A stretch of DNA of 64,000 bases from contig CAVZQP010000002.1 of the NCBI GenBank assembly GCA_963777485.1, positions 1,240,001 through 1,304,000 on the forward strand, read 5' to 3'. Shown piece by piece: positions 33,739-42,729 of the stretch; within the stretch, counting starts at the first letter, position 1, and the number at the start of each line of letters is the position of its first letter. Under the pieces are notes generated by a model. That model was not told where the DNA came from. It worked only from the letters and a program-made list of their open reading frames with translations, and searched no databases. Both the position numbers and the translations under genes were made by a program. The stretch is from Bog-473 sp963777485. Its GTDB lineage: Bacteria > Actinomycetota > Acidimicrobiia > Acidimicrobiales > RAAP-2.

Positions 33739-34944
33739 GTGGCCGCCGGGGACGCCGACACCGACGACGGCGACGCCCATCCGGTGCTGGCCGAGCGGCT
33801 ACGCCCGTTCACCACGACGATCTTCGCCACGATGTCGGAGTTGGCGACAGCGACGAACTCCGTCAATCTCGGCCAGGGCTTCCCCGACACCGACGGGCCG
33901 GCCGAGCTCAAGGAGATCGCGGCGGAGGCCATCCGCCACGGCGACAATCAGTACCCGCCGAGCGCGGGCATTCCCGAGCTGCGCCACGCCGTCGCCGCGC
34001 ACCAGCGCGCCTGGTATGAACTCGACCTCGATCCCGATTCCGAGGTCCTCGTCACCGTCGGCGCCACCGAGGCCATCGCCGCCACGCTCCTGGCACTCTG
34101 CGAGCCCGGCGACGAAGTCGTGATGTTCGAGCCGTCCTACGACTCCTACGCCGCCTGCGCCTCGATGGCCGGCGCCGTTCCCCGCCTCGTCCGCCTCCAC
34201 CCGCCCGACTGGAGCTTCGACCCGGACGAGCTCGCCGCGGCAGCCGCTCGCCCCCGCGCCCGCATCCTCCTCCTCAACACTCCGCACAACCCGACCGGCA
34301 AGGTGTTCTCGGCCGATGAATTGGGGCAGGCGGCCGCCCTGTGCCGGGCCCACGACCTCCTGGCGGTGACCGACGAGGTCTACGAGCACCTCGTCTTCGA
34401 CGGCACCCACATCCCACTGGCGACATTGCCCGGCATGCGCGGGCGCACCCTGACCATCTCCTCTGGTGGCAAGACGTTCTCGTTCACCGGCTGGAAGGTC
34501 GGGTGGGTCAGCGGCCCGGGCCCACTGGTGGCCGCCGTGCGCGCCGCCAAGCAGTTCCTCACCTACACAAGCCCCGCCCCGTTGCAGCTCGCCATCGCGC
34601 ACGGCCTTGGCCTCCCACCCGCCCGGATCGCCAGTCTCGCCACCGAGCTCGCAGCCAAGCGCGACGTGCTCTGCGACGGCCTGGCCGGCCTGGGCTACAC
34701 CGTCTACCGGCCCTCGGCGACGTACTTCGCCACGACCGACATCTCCGCCATCGCCCCCGGCCTCAGCGCCCAGGACTTCTGTCTGGGGCTGCCCGGCCGC
34801 TGCGGCGTCGTAGCCATCCCGAGCTCGGTCTTCTACGACCCGGCGGACCCGGACGCCGGCCGCTCGCTCGTCCGTTGGGCTTTCTGCAAGCAGGAGGCCG
34901 TGCTGCACGATGCAATTGCCCGCTTAGCATCGTGGGAACCATGA
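33739..34944 (+). CDS. Class I/II PLP-dependent aminotransferase
   Basis: A 401-residue fold-type I aminotransferase. NLGQGFPDTDGP, NQYPPSAGIPELRHAVA, NTPHNPTGKVFS (Asn), TDEVYEHLVFDG (Asp/Tyr) and SGGKTFSFTGWKVGW (Schiff-base Lys) match the kynurenine aminotransferase / N-succinyldiaminopimelate aminotransferase (DapC-type) cluster. Actinobacterial DapC or methionine-cycle aminotransferase are both reasonable. The GTG at 33739 has TACCAT 8 nt upstream and no ribosome site. This is the first gene of a six-gene operon and overlaps the next gene by 4 bp (ATGA). Confidence 0.85.
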   Translation: MAAGDADTDDGDAHPVLAERLRPFTTTIFATMSELATATNSVNLGQGFPDTDGPAELKEIAAEAIRHGDNQYPPSAGIPELRHAVAAHQRAWYELDLDPDSEVLVTVGATEAIAATLLALCEPGDEVVMFEPSYDSYAACASMAGAVPRLVRLHPPDWSFDPDELAAAAARPRARILLLNTPHNPTGKVFSADELGQAAALCRAHDLLAVTDEVYEHLVFDGTHIPLATLPGMRGRTLTISSGGKTFSFTGWKVGWVSGPGPLVAAVRAAKQFLTYTSPAPLQLAIAHGLGLPPARIASLATELAAKRDVLCDGLAGLGYTVYRPSATYFATTDISAIAPGLSAQDFCLGLPGRCGVVAIPSSVFYDPADPDAGRSLVRWAFCKQEAVLHDAIARLASWEP

Positions 34945-35738
34945 CCATTCCTCTGGCCTGGGTCGACGCCTTCAGCGACGCGCCGTTTGGGGGCAACCCG
35001 GCGGGTGTTTGCCTGCTCGATGAGCCCCTCGACGAGGCGCGCATGCAGTCGATCGCATTCGAGCTCGGCATCGCGGAGACGGCCTTCCTCGTTCCCGGCG
35101 ACGACCCCACGACCTTCGGCCTGCGGTGGTTCTCGCCGGCGACCGAGATCGACCTGTGCGGTCACGCCACGCTGGCCTCGGCCCACGCGCTCCGCCAGTG
35201 GGGGACCGTCGACGGGACGGCACCGCTGACCTTCCACACCAAGAGCGGTCCTTTGCACGCCGGCTTCGACGACGACCGCGTGATCCTCGACTTCCCGGCC
35301 GACCCCATCGCTGCGGCACCAATGCCCGAGTGCCTGCAGGCAGAGTGGCCGGGTGCGGTTGAGCACAGCGGGCGCACCTCCTTCTTCACGTTCGTCGCGC
35401 TCTCCTCGGCCGAAGGAGTGCGCGGCTACGAGCCCGACCTCGACGCCATCGCCGCCTCGGGGGACAAGGCGCTGCTGCTCACCGCTGCGGCGGAGCCCGC
35501 CTCGGGGGCGGACTACGTGCTGCGGGTCTTCGGCCCGAACGTCGGCATCCCCGAGGACCCGGCAACGGGCTCGGCCCAGTGCTCGGCCGGTCCGTATTGG
35601 GCGTCCGAGCTGGGCCGCAGCGACCTGGTGGTGCGGCAGCTCTCCCAGCGCGGCGCCACGCTCTACGTGCGGCCCCAGGGCGAGCGGGTCCGGATCGGCG
35701 GCCACGCGACCACGGTGCTCACGGGTCACCTGTGCTAA
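34941..35738 (+). CDS. PhzF family isomerase
   Basis: A 265-residue protein of the PhzF / diaminopimelate-epimerase fold. The catalytic Glu is in GIAETAFLV (about residue 45). The substrate-binding blocks CGHATLASAHAL and GIPEDPATGSAQCSAGPYW are intact. PhzF of phenazine synthesis isomerises a dihydro-anthranilate, but most homologues, this one included, lack a phenazine cluster and have unknown substrates. It overlaps the aminotransferase stop by 4 bp, so an amino-acid-derived substrate is plausible. The NUDIX gene follows at once. Confidence 0.87.
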   Translation: MTIPLAWVDAFSDAPFGGNPAGVCLLDEPLDEARMQSIAFELGIAETAFLVPGDDPTTFGLRWFSPATEIDLCGHATLASAHALRQWGTVDGTAPLTFHTKSGPLHAGFDDDRVILDFPADPIAAAPMPECLQAEWPGAVEHSGRTSFFTFVALSSAEGVRGYEPDLDAIAASGDKALLLTAAAEPASGADYVLRVFGPNVGIPEDPATGSAQCSAGPYWASELGRSDLVVRQLSQRGATLYVRPQGERVRIGGHATTVLTGHLC

Positions 35739-35749
35739 CCAGTGCGATC

Positions 35750-36316
35750 ATGGACGCCACCGCGGCGGACCTGCGGGCACTCGTCGAAGGCCATGAGCCG
35801 GCGTCGCTACGGGAGGCCGCGGCCAAGTTGCGCTTCCTCGAGGAACTGTCCGGACTGTCGGCACCGTGCGACGAACACGCCCACCCGACCCACGTCACCG
35901 CCTCGGGCATCGTGGTCGGACGTCGGGGCACGGTGCTGCACCTCCACAAGCGCCTCGGCATCTGGATGCAACCGGGTGGCCACATCGACGCGGGCGAGAC
36001 CCCCGATGTCGCCGCCCGTCGCGAGGCGACCGAAGAGCTCGGCCTGGACGTCGAACACCTGGCGTCCGGCCCGTGCCTCATCAACGTCGACGTGCACGAG
36101 GCGGCCCTCGGGCATACACACCTCGATCTTCGCTACCTCTTGATCGCCGGCGACGACGACCCGCACCCACCGCCCGACGAGAGCCCCGACGCCCGCTGGT
36201 ACACCTGGGACGAAGCGATGGCCATGGCCGACGCAGCGTTGATTGACGCCTTGCCGTTGGCTCGTACCACCTACGAAGCCGCCGAGGGCGCCAGCCCAGG
36301 CCGGGGTGTGTCGTGA
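35750..36316 (+). CDS. NUDIX hydrolase
   Basis: A 188-residue pyrophosphohydrolase with a complete NUDIX box, G-x5-E-x7-R-E-A-T-E-E-L-G-L, in the segment beginning GGHIDAGETPDV. The N-terminal helical part (LRALVEGHEPASLREAAAKL) precedes the fold. Substrates of this branch (nucleoside or sugar diphosphates) cannot be assigned. The ATG at 35750 is a standard start. A GTG at 35732, overlapping the PhzF stop, would give tighter coupling and six more residues, and remains possible. It overlaps the zinc-ribbon gene by 4 bp. Confidence 0.87.
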   Translation: MDATAADLRALVEGHEPASLREAAAKLRFLEELSGLSAPCDEHAHPTHVTASGIVVGRRGTVLHLHKRLGIWMQPGGHIDAGETPDVAARREATEELGLDVEHLASGPCLINVDVHEAALGHTHLDLRYLLIAGDDDPHPPPDESPDARWYTWDEAMAMADAALIDALPLARTTYEAAEGASPGRGVS

Positions 36317-37032
36317 GCGACACGTTCACGCACCTGCTCGCGGTGCAGGACCTCGACACCTCGATTACCCAGATGGAGCACCGTCGGAGCGCGCTCGCCG
36401 AGACGTCCGGCCTCGTCGCGGCCGAGTCCGAGCTGGCCACTCTCGGGGCCGGGCAAGCCGATGCCGCCGGCCGACGTGCCACATTGACGGCGACGCAGAA
36501 CAGCCTCGAGGAACAGATCGCCGGCATCACGGAGCGACGCGACCTCGTCGAGAAACGCCTTTACGCCGCCACCAGTTCGTCAGCACGCGACCTGCAGGCG
36601 ATGAACGAAGAGGTCAAGCACCTGACCGACCGCCGAGCCCAACTCGAGGAGCTCGAGTTGGTGGCGATGCTCGAAGCGGATCCCATCGACGCGGAGCTCG
36701 CCGCGCTGCGTGAACGGATGGCTCCGCTCGAAGTGAGGGTGAAGGAATTGCGGGAAGAGGTCGAGCAGGAACGCCTCGAGATCGATGCAGCCATCGCCTC
36801 CGCAGCCGGGACGCGTGCTGCCGAGGCTGCCCAGCTGCCGTCCGCGCTCTCCGACCGGTACGAAACCCTGCGCACCAGATTGAAGGGGACGGGTGCGGCG
36901 CGGCTGATCGGGAGCCACTGTGACGGGTGTCACCTCGAGCTTCCCTCCATGGAGGTCGAGCGCATTCGTGCGCTGCCTCCAGGAGAGGTCGCAACGTGCG
37001 AACAGTGCGGGCGCATCCTGATCCCGACGTGA
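36313..37032 (+). CDS. Coiled-coil protein with C4 zinc ribbon (CT398-like)
   Basis: A 239-residue protein with a long antiparallel coiled coil (about 5-185, rich in Glu/Ala/Leu/Arg heptads). A C-terminal zinc ribbon has two C-x2-C knuckles, HCDGCHLELP and TCEQCGRIL. This is the architecture of the CT398-like family, which in Chlamydia associates with sigma-54 and FlgL, and in actinobacteria is usually next to RNase H or histidine-phosphatase genes, as here. Its molecular role in this phylum is unknown. The GTG start overlaps the NUDIX stop. Confidence 0.85.
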   Translation: MSDTFTHLLAVQDLDTSITQMEHRRSALAETSGLVAAESELATLGAGQADAAGRRATLTATQNSLEEQIAGITERRDLVEKRLYAATSSSARDLQAMNEEVKHLTDRRAQLEELELVAMLEADPIDAELAALRERMAPLEVRVKELREEVEQERLEIDAAIASAAGTRAAEAAQLPSALSDRYETLRTRLKGTGAARLIGSHCDGCHLELPSMEVERIRALPPGEVATCEQCGRILIPT

Positions 37033-37048
37033 GGGGCGACCGCACCCG

Positions 37049-37675
37049 GTGCTGATCCTGGTCCGCCACGGCGAGTCGGTGGCCAACGCGCAAGGCTTGC
37101 TGCTGGGACGCACCGATGCGGAACTGACCGAGACCGGCCGGGACCAGGCGGCCGCAGTGCCCACGCTCCTGGAGCGTCCCGTCGTGGAACTGCGTTCGAG
37201 CCCGCTCTGCCGCGCCGTTGACACCGCCGAATTGCTCCGGCTCGACCTGCCGGTCGTCGTCGACGAACGGTGGATCGAGGTCGACTATGGCGAGATGGAG
37301 TGCCAGCCGCTGGGCGACATCCCGGCCGACGTGTGGCAGAGGTGGCAGCGCGACCGCGACTTCCGCCCGGTGGACGGCGAGTCGCTGACAGAAGTGGACG
37401 TGCGGATCGCCGCCGCCTGCGAAGAGCTGTTCGCGTCCGACGGGAGCGGCGCACGGCGCCGCGACGGCGATGTCGTGATCGTCAGCCATGTGACCCCGAT
37501 CAAGGCAGCGGTGGCCTGGGCGCTCGGGACGCCCGACCTGTACTGGCGGCTCTACCTGCGGACGGCATCGGTCACACGGATCAGCTGGAACCGCGACGCG
37601 CCCATCCTGCACGGGTTCAACGAGGTGGCGTTGGCGCCCGAACGGAGCGGGACGCCACAATCTCGCCGTGCCTGA
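37049..37675 (+). CDS. Histidine phosphatase family protein
   Basis: A 208-residue branch-1 histidine phosphatase (phosphoglycerate-mutase-like). LILVRHGESVANAQG supplies the phospho-acceptor His at about position 7. The second Arg is in SSPLCRAVDTAELL, Glu/Asp in DYGEMECQ, and the second His in VIVSHVTPIKAAV. In many actinobacteria the protein after the zinc-ribbon gene is an RNase H/acid phosphatase (CobC-like) fusion; here the RNase H part is absent. It begins with GTG 17 bp after the zinc-ribbon gene and overlaps the DUF2889 gene by 8 bp. Confidence 0.87.
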   Translation: MLILVRHGESVANAQGLLLGRTDAELTETGRDQAAAVPTLLERPVVELRSSPLCRAVDTAELLRLDLPVVVDERWIEVDYGEMECQPLGDIPADVWQRWQRDRDFRPVDGESLTEVDVRIAAACEELFASDGSGARRRDGDVVIVSHVTPIKAAVAWALGTPDLYWRLYLRTASVTRISWNRDAPILHGFNEVALAPERSGTPQSRRA

Positions 37676-38342
37676 GAGCCCCGACGCCGCATCGACCGTT
37701 GCCTCCTTGCGCCCGCAAGAGGGTGACGAGGAGCAGCCGGTCCACCGCCGCACCATCGAGGTCGAGGTGTTCGTGCGGGGCGATCACCTGGTCGTCATCG
37801 GGACCCTGGCCGACGTGCGGCCCTGGGCCACCGGCGAGTTCGGCCCGCGTGAGCTGCATCGCATGGAGTTGGCGATCGTTGTCCGCCGCGCCGACATGAC
37901 GATCACCGACGCGGTGGCCGACATGAAGACGTTCCCGCATGCCGAGTGCACGGTCATCGAGCCGAAGTTCTCGGAGTTGATCGGCCTGTCGGTGGCGCGG
38001 GGGTACACGGCGGCCGTGCAGGAGCGCTTCGGTCGTGAACGCGGCTGCAGCCACCTCGAGTTCCTGGCCCGGGCCATCGGGCCCGCGGTCGTCCAGTCGG
38101 TGACGTCGGCGGCGGCCCAGCAGTTCGAGGAGGGCGGCGCGTACCCCGACGGCGGCCGCGCCCTCAGCTTCTTGGCCAACACATGTCATGTGTTCATCGA
38201 GAACGGGCCCGGATCACAGAAGATCGACGCCGGCTGGCGACCTGGGATGTTCGGGCTCTATCCGGCGCCGACGGTCGTCGAGATCCGTCGCCGTATCGCA
38301 GAAGAAGACACCGGGGACCCGGCCTCCAGCCCCACGCGCTAG
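37668..38342 (+). CDS. DUF2889 domain-containing protein
   Basis: A 224-residue soluble protein. After an unstructured start of 20 or so residues it shows the DUF2889 pattern: RTIEVEVFVRGDHLVVIGTL, then MELAIVVRRADMTITDAVADM, FPHAECTVIEP, and ERGCSHLEFLARAIGPAVVQ. Conserved His and Cys residues (HAEC, GCSHL, NTCHVF) could be catalytic or bind metal. The family occurs mainly in organisms degrading steroids and other hydrocarbons and lacks a proven function. It is the last gene of the operon starting at 33739. No terminator hairpin is evident before the convergent TetR gene. Confidence 0.78.
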   Translation: MPESPDAASTVASLRPQEGDEEQPVHRRTIEVEVFVRGDHLVVIGTLADVRPWATGEFGPRELHRMELAIVVRRADMTITDAVADMKTFPHAECTVIEPKFSELIGLSVARGYTAAVQERFGRERGCSHLEFLARAIGPAVVQSVTSAAAQQFEEGGAYPDGGRALSFLANTCHVFIENGPGSQKIDAGWRPGMFGLYPAPTVVEIRRRIAEEDTGDPASSPTR

Positions 38343-38374
38343 CCGGTCAGGGCAATGTCAGGCGGGCCCACCCG

Positions 38375-39094
38375 TCAGGAGACGGCGACAGCAGCTACGC
38401 CGGCGTGAGCACTGCGCCGGGCGCGGGCTGCGGGCGCACACAGCGCATCGAGCATGCGCGTCATGACACGACGCGCGCCACGCGTCTGCAGCAGGGAGCT
38501 GCTGCGCAGCCGTTCCCAGGCCTCCCAGGACGTGGCCACGTCCATGGCTTCGAGGAGTTCGAGGCGGGAGGTCGCGCTGAGGGCCGCCAGCTCCGGTTCG
38601 AACGTCTCCTTCAGGTCCTCGAGCATCAGCGCGTCGGCGGCGGCGATCGTGACGGTCACCCCCTTCGACGAGGGGATCCGGCGCACGAGAGAACGGCGGA
38701 TCGCCGACACCTCTTCGTACAGCGCGGCGCGGTGCGCGATCGTGCGCTCGACGCGCGTGGCCAGCGCGAGCTTGGACGAGATGCAGGGCATTTCCGACCA
38801 CTGGCGCCGCAGCTGCAACGCTGCGACGTAGTGGTAGAGGTCGTCCATCTCGGTGAAGTGATGGAACACCAGGCGCAACGACACGCCAGCCCGCTGGGCG
38901 ACCGCCCGCGCCGTGGGCTCCTGATCACCCTCGCGCAACAGCTCCATGAGGGCTTCGGCCACGTTGCGCCTCGTCCGCTGCCCCCGGGCCACCCGTCCGT
39001 CCGTCGCGGTCGACTCGGGGGCGTTGTCGGCGTCGAGCTCGGCCACGGCGAACTCAGGTGGCAAGAGATCCGGTAAGGGTTTTCCGATCTTCAT
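38375..39094 (-). CDS. TetR family transcriptional regulator
   Basis: A 239-residue TetR-type repressor. The DNA-binding domain (about 40-90) has the helix-turn-helix TARAVAQRAGVSLRLVFHHF followed by the usual third-helix aromatic pair. About 35 disordered residues precede it. The C-terminal ligand domain is all-helical, with an unknown effector. A near-perfect 18-bp palindrome at 39169-39186, about 75 bp upstream, is a good candidate operator for both this gene and the divergent beta-helix gene. Confidence 0.85.
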   Translation of the reverse strand: MKIGKPLPDLLPPEFAVAELDADNAPESTATDGRVARGQRTRRNVAEALMELLREGDQEPTARAVAQRAGVSLRLVFHHFTEMDDLYHYVAALQLRRQWSEMPCISSKLALATRVERTIAHRAALYEEVSAIRRSLVRRIPSSKGVTVTIAAADALMLEDLKETFEPELAALSATSRLELLEAMDVATSWEAWERLRSSSLLQTRGARRVMTRMLDALCAPAARARRSAHAGVAAVAVS

Positions 39095-39168
39095 GTCTCC
39101 ACCGTCTGTCCGCTCGTCGCCAGATTCGAGCTCGGAGCCACCGAGTCCACGTTCCTGTTACAGAGAGA

Positions 39169-39186
39169 ATCAAACGGTCGCTTGAT
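39169..39186 (+). promoter_or_regulatory. Candidate TetR operator
   Basis: ATCAAACGGTCGCTTGAT is an 18-bp palindrome with 8-bp arms that differ at one pair and at the central GT. Its size and its position between divergent genes, one of which encodes a TetR protein, suit an autoregulatory operator. Confidence 0.5.
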
Positions 39187-39354
39187 ACTTGCGCCGAGAG
39201 CGGGGACCCCCCGAAGGGCCCTTCACCAGGGACGCAACCGCCGGCTCCGAGATTCACAGGTTCACATGCCACAATCCCCGTGTCAAAAGGTAATTTCGGG
39301 GCGGGCTGCAAGCTGCTAGGCATCGGGCCAGCAAGCCGACATGGGGGGATGTAG

Positions 39355-41052
39355 ATGGCGCTGCGGGCCAGCTCAGTTCGGATGGTGGTCGGGTTGTCGG
39401 CCGCGCTGGTCGCCCTGGCCCTCGCCGGCTGGGCCTTGGCGGACGGATCGAGGAGTGGCTCTACCGTCCTGCTCGTCGGCACCTACCACGGCAAGACAGG
39501 GCAGTACGCCTCCATCCAGGCAGCGGTTGATGCGGCCCAGCCGGGGGACTGGATCCTCGTCGCTCCGGGCGACTACCACGAGGCCGACGACGCCCACGTC
39601 GCCTCCGCCGCGCAGCTGTCGAGCGGCGATCACGGCGGGGTGGTCGTGACCACCCCGGACATCCACATCCGCGGCTTGAACCGCAATACGGTCGTCGTCG
39701 ACGGAACCAAGGCGGGCTCGTCGACGTGCAGTGCCGCACCGCAGGACCAGAACCTCGGCCCGGTTGTCGGCGGCAAGGCCCAGGGCCGCAACGGCATCGT
39801 CGTGTGGAAGGCGGACAACGTCAGCATCGAGAATCTCACGGTGTGCAACTTCGGGGGCGGACCGGGCGACTCGGGCAACGAGGTCTGGTGGAACGGAGGC
39901 GACGGCTCGGGCAAGGTCGGCCTCACCGGCTACACCGGCAGGTTTCTGACCGGGACGACCAGCTTCTTCGGCACCGAGAGCACGTCGGCGGGGTATGGCA
40001 TCTTCTCGTCCAACGCACAGGGGCCGGGGCGTTGGGACCAGATCTATGGCAGCAACATGAGCGACTCTGGCATGTACGTCGGCGCCTGCCTCCAGGTGTG
40101 CGACGTCACCATCGACCACGCGTGGATGGAGAACAACGCCCTCGGTTACTCCGGAACCAACTCGGGCGGATCCGTCGTCATCGAGAACTCGCAGTTCGAC
40201 AACAACGAGGATGGCGTGGACACCAACAGCCAGATTGGCGGTGACCCACCGCCGCCGCAGAACGGCGCGTGCCCAAATGGAGGAACGAGCCCGATCACGC
40301 ACACCCATTCGTGTTGGGTGTTCATCCACAACAACGTGCACGACAACAACAACCCCGACGTGCCCCAGGCCGGCACCGCGGCCGCAGGCCCGATCGGGAC
40401 AGGCATGACACTGTCGGGTGGGCGCAACGACACCGTGATGGACAACACGTTCGCCAACAACGGCGCCTGGGGGACGCTGTTCATCCCCTACCCGGACTCG
40501 GGCACACCGTCGCTCCACCAAAAATGCGGCAACTACGGTGGCTTCCAGATGAGCGGCCTCGGATGCGTCTTCGAGGATATGAACGACAGGCTGGCCGGCA
40601 ACACCTACGTCCACGACGGCTTCTTCGGGAATCCCACGAACGCAGACTTCGGCCAGATCGTCCTCCACGCCGGCCTGCCCTCCAATTGCTATGCCGTCAA
40701 CAACGCGCCACATGGCGCCGCGCCGCCCGGCCTGGAGGTTCTGCAACCCACCTGTGGTGTGCCGTCCAAGACCACGAACCTCGACGGCGCGCTCGTCACC
40801 CAGGTCGAGTGCGACTCCGGCTTGGCGTCCTGCCCGGCGGGGACGCAGTACCCGGCCAAGTCGGGTGTGCAACTCGAGGCGTTGCCGCGTGGGCTGCCGA
40901 CGATGGCCGACCCGTGTGCCGGCGTGCCGTCCAACGCGTGGTGCACCTCCGGCTCGGCGGTCGGAACCACGACGCGGCACGGTGGGAACGGTCGTCATGC
41001 TGCGGTCGCACCGATTGCGGCCGGCGTGGCCTATCGGAGGGCCTCGCCGTAA
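39355..41052 (+). CDS. Secreted right-handed beta-helix protein
   Basis: A 565-residue exported protein. A signal peptide (cleavage near WALA-DG, about 30) precedes a parallel beta-helix. The ladder opens with the typical Y-x-S-I-Q-A-A-V-D-A-A-x-P-G-D-W-I-x-V-x-P-G-x-Y pattern. It continues with repeated Asn-rich coils (VSIENLTVCN, VTIDHAWMENN, VVIENSQFDNNEDG, VFIHNNVHDNNNP, DTVMDNTFANNG). Such proteins bind or cleave acidic polysaccharides, or are structural. No lyase catalytic set is obvious. Several Cys pairs indicate disulfides. GGGGGGA precedes the ATG by 6 nt. Confidence 0.82.
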   Translation: MALRASSVRMVVGLSAALVALALAGWALADGSRSGSTVLLVGTYHGKTGQYASIQAAVDAAQPGDWILVAPGDYHEADDAHVASAAQLSSGDHGGVVVTTPDIHIRGLNRNTVVVDGTKAGSSTCSAAPQDQNLGPVVGGKAQGRNGIVVWKADNVSIENLTVCNFGGGPGDSGNEVWWNGGDGSGKVGLTGYTGRFLTGTTSFFGTESTSAGYGIFSSNAQGPGRWDQIYGSNMSDSGMYVGACLQVCDVTIDHAWMENNALGYSGTNSGGSVVIENSQFDNNEDGVDTNSQIGGDPPPPQNGACPNGGTSPITHTHSCWVFIHNNVHDNNNPDVPQAGTAAAGPIGTGMTLSGGRNDTVMDNTFANNGAWGTLFIPYPDSGTPSLHQKCGNYGGFQMSGLGCVFEDMNDRLAGNTYVHDGFFGNPTNADFGQIVLHAGLPSNCYAVNNAPHGAAPPGLEVLQPTCGVPSKTTNLDGALVTQVECDSGLASCPAGTQYPAKSGVQLEALPRGLPTMADPCAGVPSNAWCTSGSAVGTTTRHGGNGRHAAVAPIAAGVAYRRASP

Positions 41053-41055
41053 TCG

Positions 41056-42729
41056 TCAGTCGGGAGCGGGAGAGGACACGCGCCCAGCTTCCAGGGTCAG
41101 CGTTTCCTCGCACCGAGCCGCCTCGCCGGCCCGATGAGTGATCAGCAGGACGCTGCGTTCACCCGCTGCGGCGAACACCCCGTCGACCAGTTGTTCGGCC
41201 AGGGCGGTATCGAGCCCGCTGGTCGGCTCGTCGAGGATCAGCAGGGGCCCGGGGGCGAGCAGGGCGCGGGCAACGGCGAGACGCCGCCGTTCACCCCCCG
41301 ATATGGACACGCCGTCCTCGCCGACCGGGGTGTCGAGGCCCTCGGGCAATGTCGACACCCACTCGGCCAGCCGGGTGGCGCTGAGCGCGGCCTCGATCTC
41401 CGCGTCGGTTGCGTCGGGCCGGCCCAAGGTGATGTTGGAGCGCACCGTGCCGGCGAAGAGCTGGGCGCGCTGGTCGGCAAGCGCCATCGCCCCGCGGACG
41501 TCGGCCTGGGTGCAGCGCGTGACATCTGTCCCACTGAGTGAAAGCGAGCCCGACTCGAGCGGCCAATACCGCAAGAGCGCGTTGACGAGGCTCGACTTGC
41601 CGGCGCCGCTCGAACCGGTAACCGCTACCCGGCCACCCGGTGCCAGGCGCAAGCTGACCCCGTCGAGGGCGCGCGGCAGGCCCGGTCCGTACCGGAGCGC
41701 GGCATCGTCGAACCGCACCTCGGGCACACCGGCACCGATCCGTTCTGCTTCCGCCGGGTCGCGCACGGGTACGGGGACGGCGTCGAGGGCGTAGAGGCGG
41801 TCGGCCGCGGCCCGCACCGAGAGTGCCCGTCCCATTGCGAGCGGGACGCCGGGAACGGTCTCGAACGTCGCCAGAGCAGCAAGTGGGAGCACCGCCACCA
41901 TCACCTGGCCGATGCGGTGGTCGTGCACGGCGGCGACGCCGAGGGCCAGCACGGTGGTCACCGCGACCGCGAGGCACACCTGGATCACGAGGGCGGAAGC
42001 GGCGGCGATGCGGGCATGGTGGCGCTCGAGGGTGTCGGCGCGGGCCCCCAACGCCTCGATCTTCTCCAATGCGGCGCCGTCGGCCCCGAAGGCCATCAGC
42101 TCGGAGGCACCCTCGAGTGCGTCGACCACCTGGGCCGACAACAAGCCGGCGAGCTCGGCGATCTCGTCGTCGCCGCTGCGCCGCCACGTGAGCAGGACGG
42201 GCAGGAGAAAGGCGACGGCAAGCGAGATGCCGAGGCCCAACGCGGCCCAGGGGAGGATGAGCCCGACCGCGACGGTGCCGAGGACGGCGGCGCCGACCGC
42301 GACGGTGACCGGCAGCAGTGTGCGGAGATAGAGGTCCTGCAACGCATCGACGTCGTCGATGGCGCGAGCGAGGAGATCGCCGCTCCGCCACCCACTCAAG
42401 GCGGCGGGCACACGTGGAGACAGCCGGTCGTAGAGCCAGACGCGCCATCCGGTGAGCGCGCGGAGGGCGGCGTCGTGGCCGACGAGGCGTTCGGCGTACC
42501 GCAACGGCCCCCGTAGGAACGCCAGCACTTCCACCGCGGCCAGGAGGCCAACGATGGAGTCAAGTCCGGGGCGCAGAGCGGCCCGGCCAACGAGGTAGCC
42601 CGACCCGGCAAGAAGGCCGATGGTGGCGGCGGCCGAGGCCAGACCCAAGAGCCCGGCGCCCGCAAGCCGGCCGTAAGGGGTGCCGGGTTCGGCGAAGACG
42701 CGGTGGAGCGAACCCCGGTGTGGGCTCAT
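41056..42729 (-). CDS. cydC: Thiol reductant ABC exporter subunit CydC
   Basis: A 557-residue half-transporter: an exporter membrane domain of six helices (about 15-310) and an ABC ATPase domain with Walker A GSSGAGKSS, signature SGGERRRLAVARAL, Walker B LLILDEPTSGLD and the H-loop LLITHR. With CydD it exports cysteine/glutathione-type thiols to the periplasmic side and is needed for assembly of cytochrome bd. No cydAB genes are in the window. The ATG at 42729 overlaps the cydD stop by 4 bp; the longer open frame upstream lies inside cydD. Confidence 0.88.
   Translation of the reverse strand: MSPHRGSLHRVFAEPGTPYGRLAGAGLLGLASAAATIGLLAGSGYLVGRAALRPGLDSIVGLLAAVEVLAFLRGPLRYAERLVGHDAALRALTGWRVWLYDRLSPRVPAALSGWRSGDLLARAIDDVDALQDLYLRTLLPVTVAVGAAVLGTVAVGLILPWAALGLGISLAVAFLLPVLLTWRRSGDDEIAELAGLLSAQVVDALEGASELMAFGADGAALEKIEALGARADTLERHHARIAAASALVIQVCLAVAVTTVLALGVAAVHDHRIGQVMVAVLPLAALATFETVPGVPLAMGRALSVRAAADRLYALDAVPVPVRDPAEAERIGAGVPEVRFDDAALRYGPGLPRALDGVSLRLAPGGRVAVTGSSGAGKSSLVNALLRYWPLESGSLSLSGTDVTRCTQADVRGAMALADQRAQLFAGTVRSNITLGRPDATDAEIEAALSATRLAEWVSTLPEGLDTPVGEDGVSISGGERRRLAVARALLAPGPLLILDEPTSGLDTALAEQLVDGVFAAAGERSVLLITHRAGEAARCEETLTLEAGRVSSPAPD

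Noticed and set aside
38177..38193. ACACATG-T-CATGTGT inverted repeat near the end of the DUF2889 gene
   Set aside because: It lies inside a conserved coding segment (N-T-C-H-V-F) and the codons explain the sequence. The position is not one for a terminator or operator.
39288..39354. Possible riboswitch upstream of the beta-helix gene (CCCCG/CGGGG arms and a purine-rich tail)
   Set aside because: I could not match the conserved cores of c-di-GMP, c-di-AMP, cobalamin or SAM riboswitches. A covariance-model search (Infernal with Rfam) would decide it.
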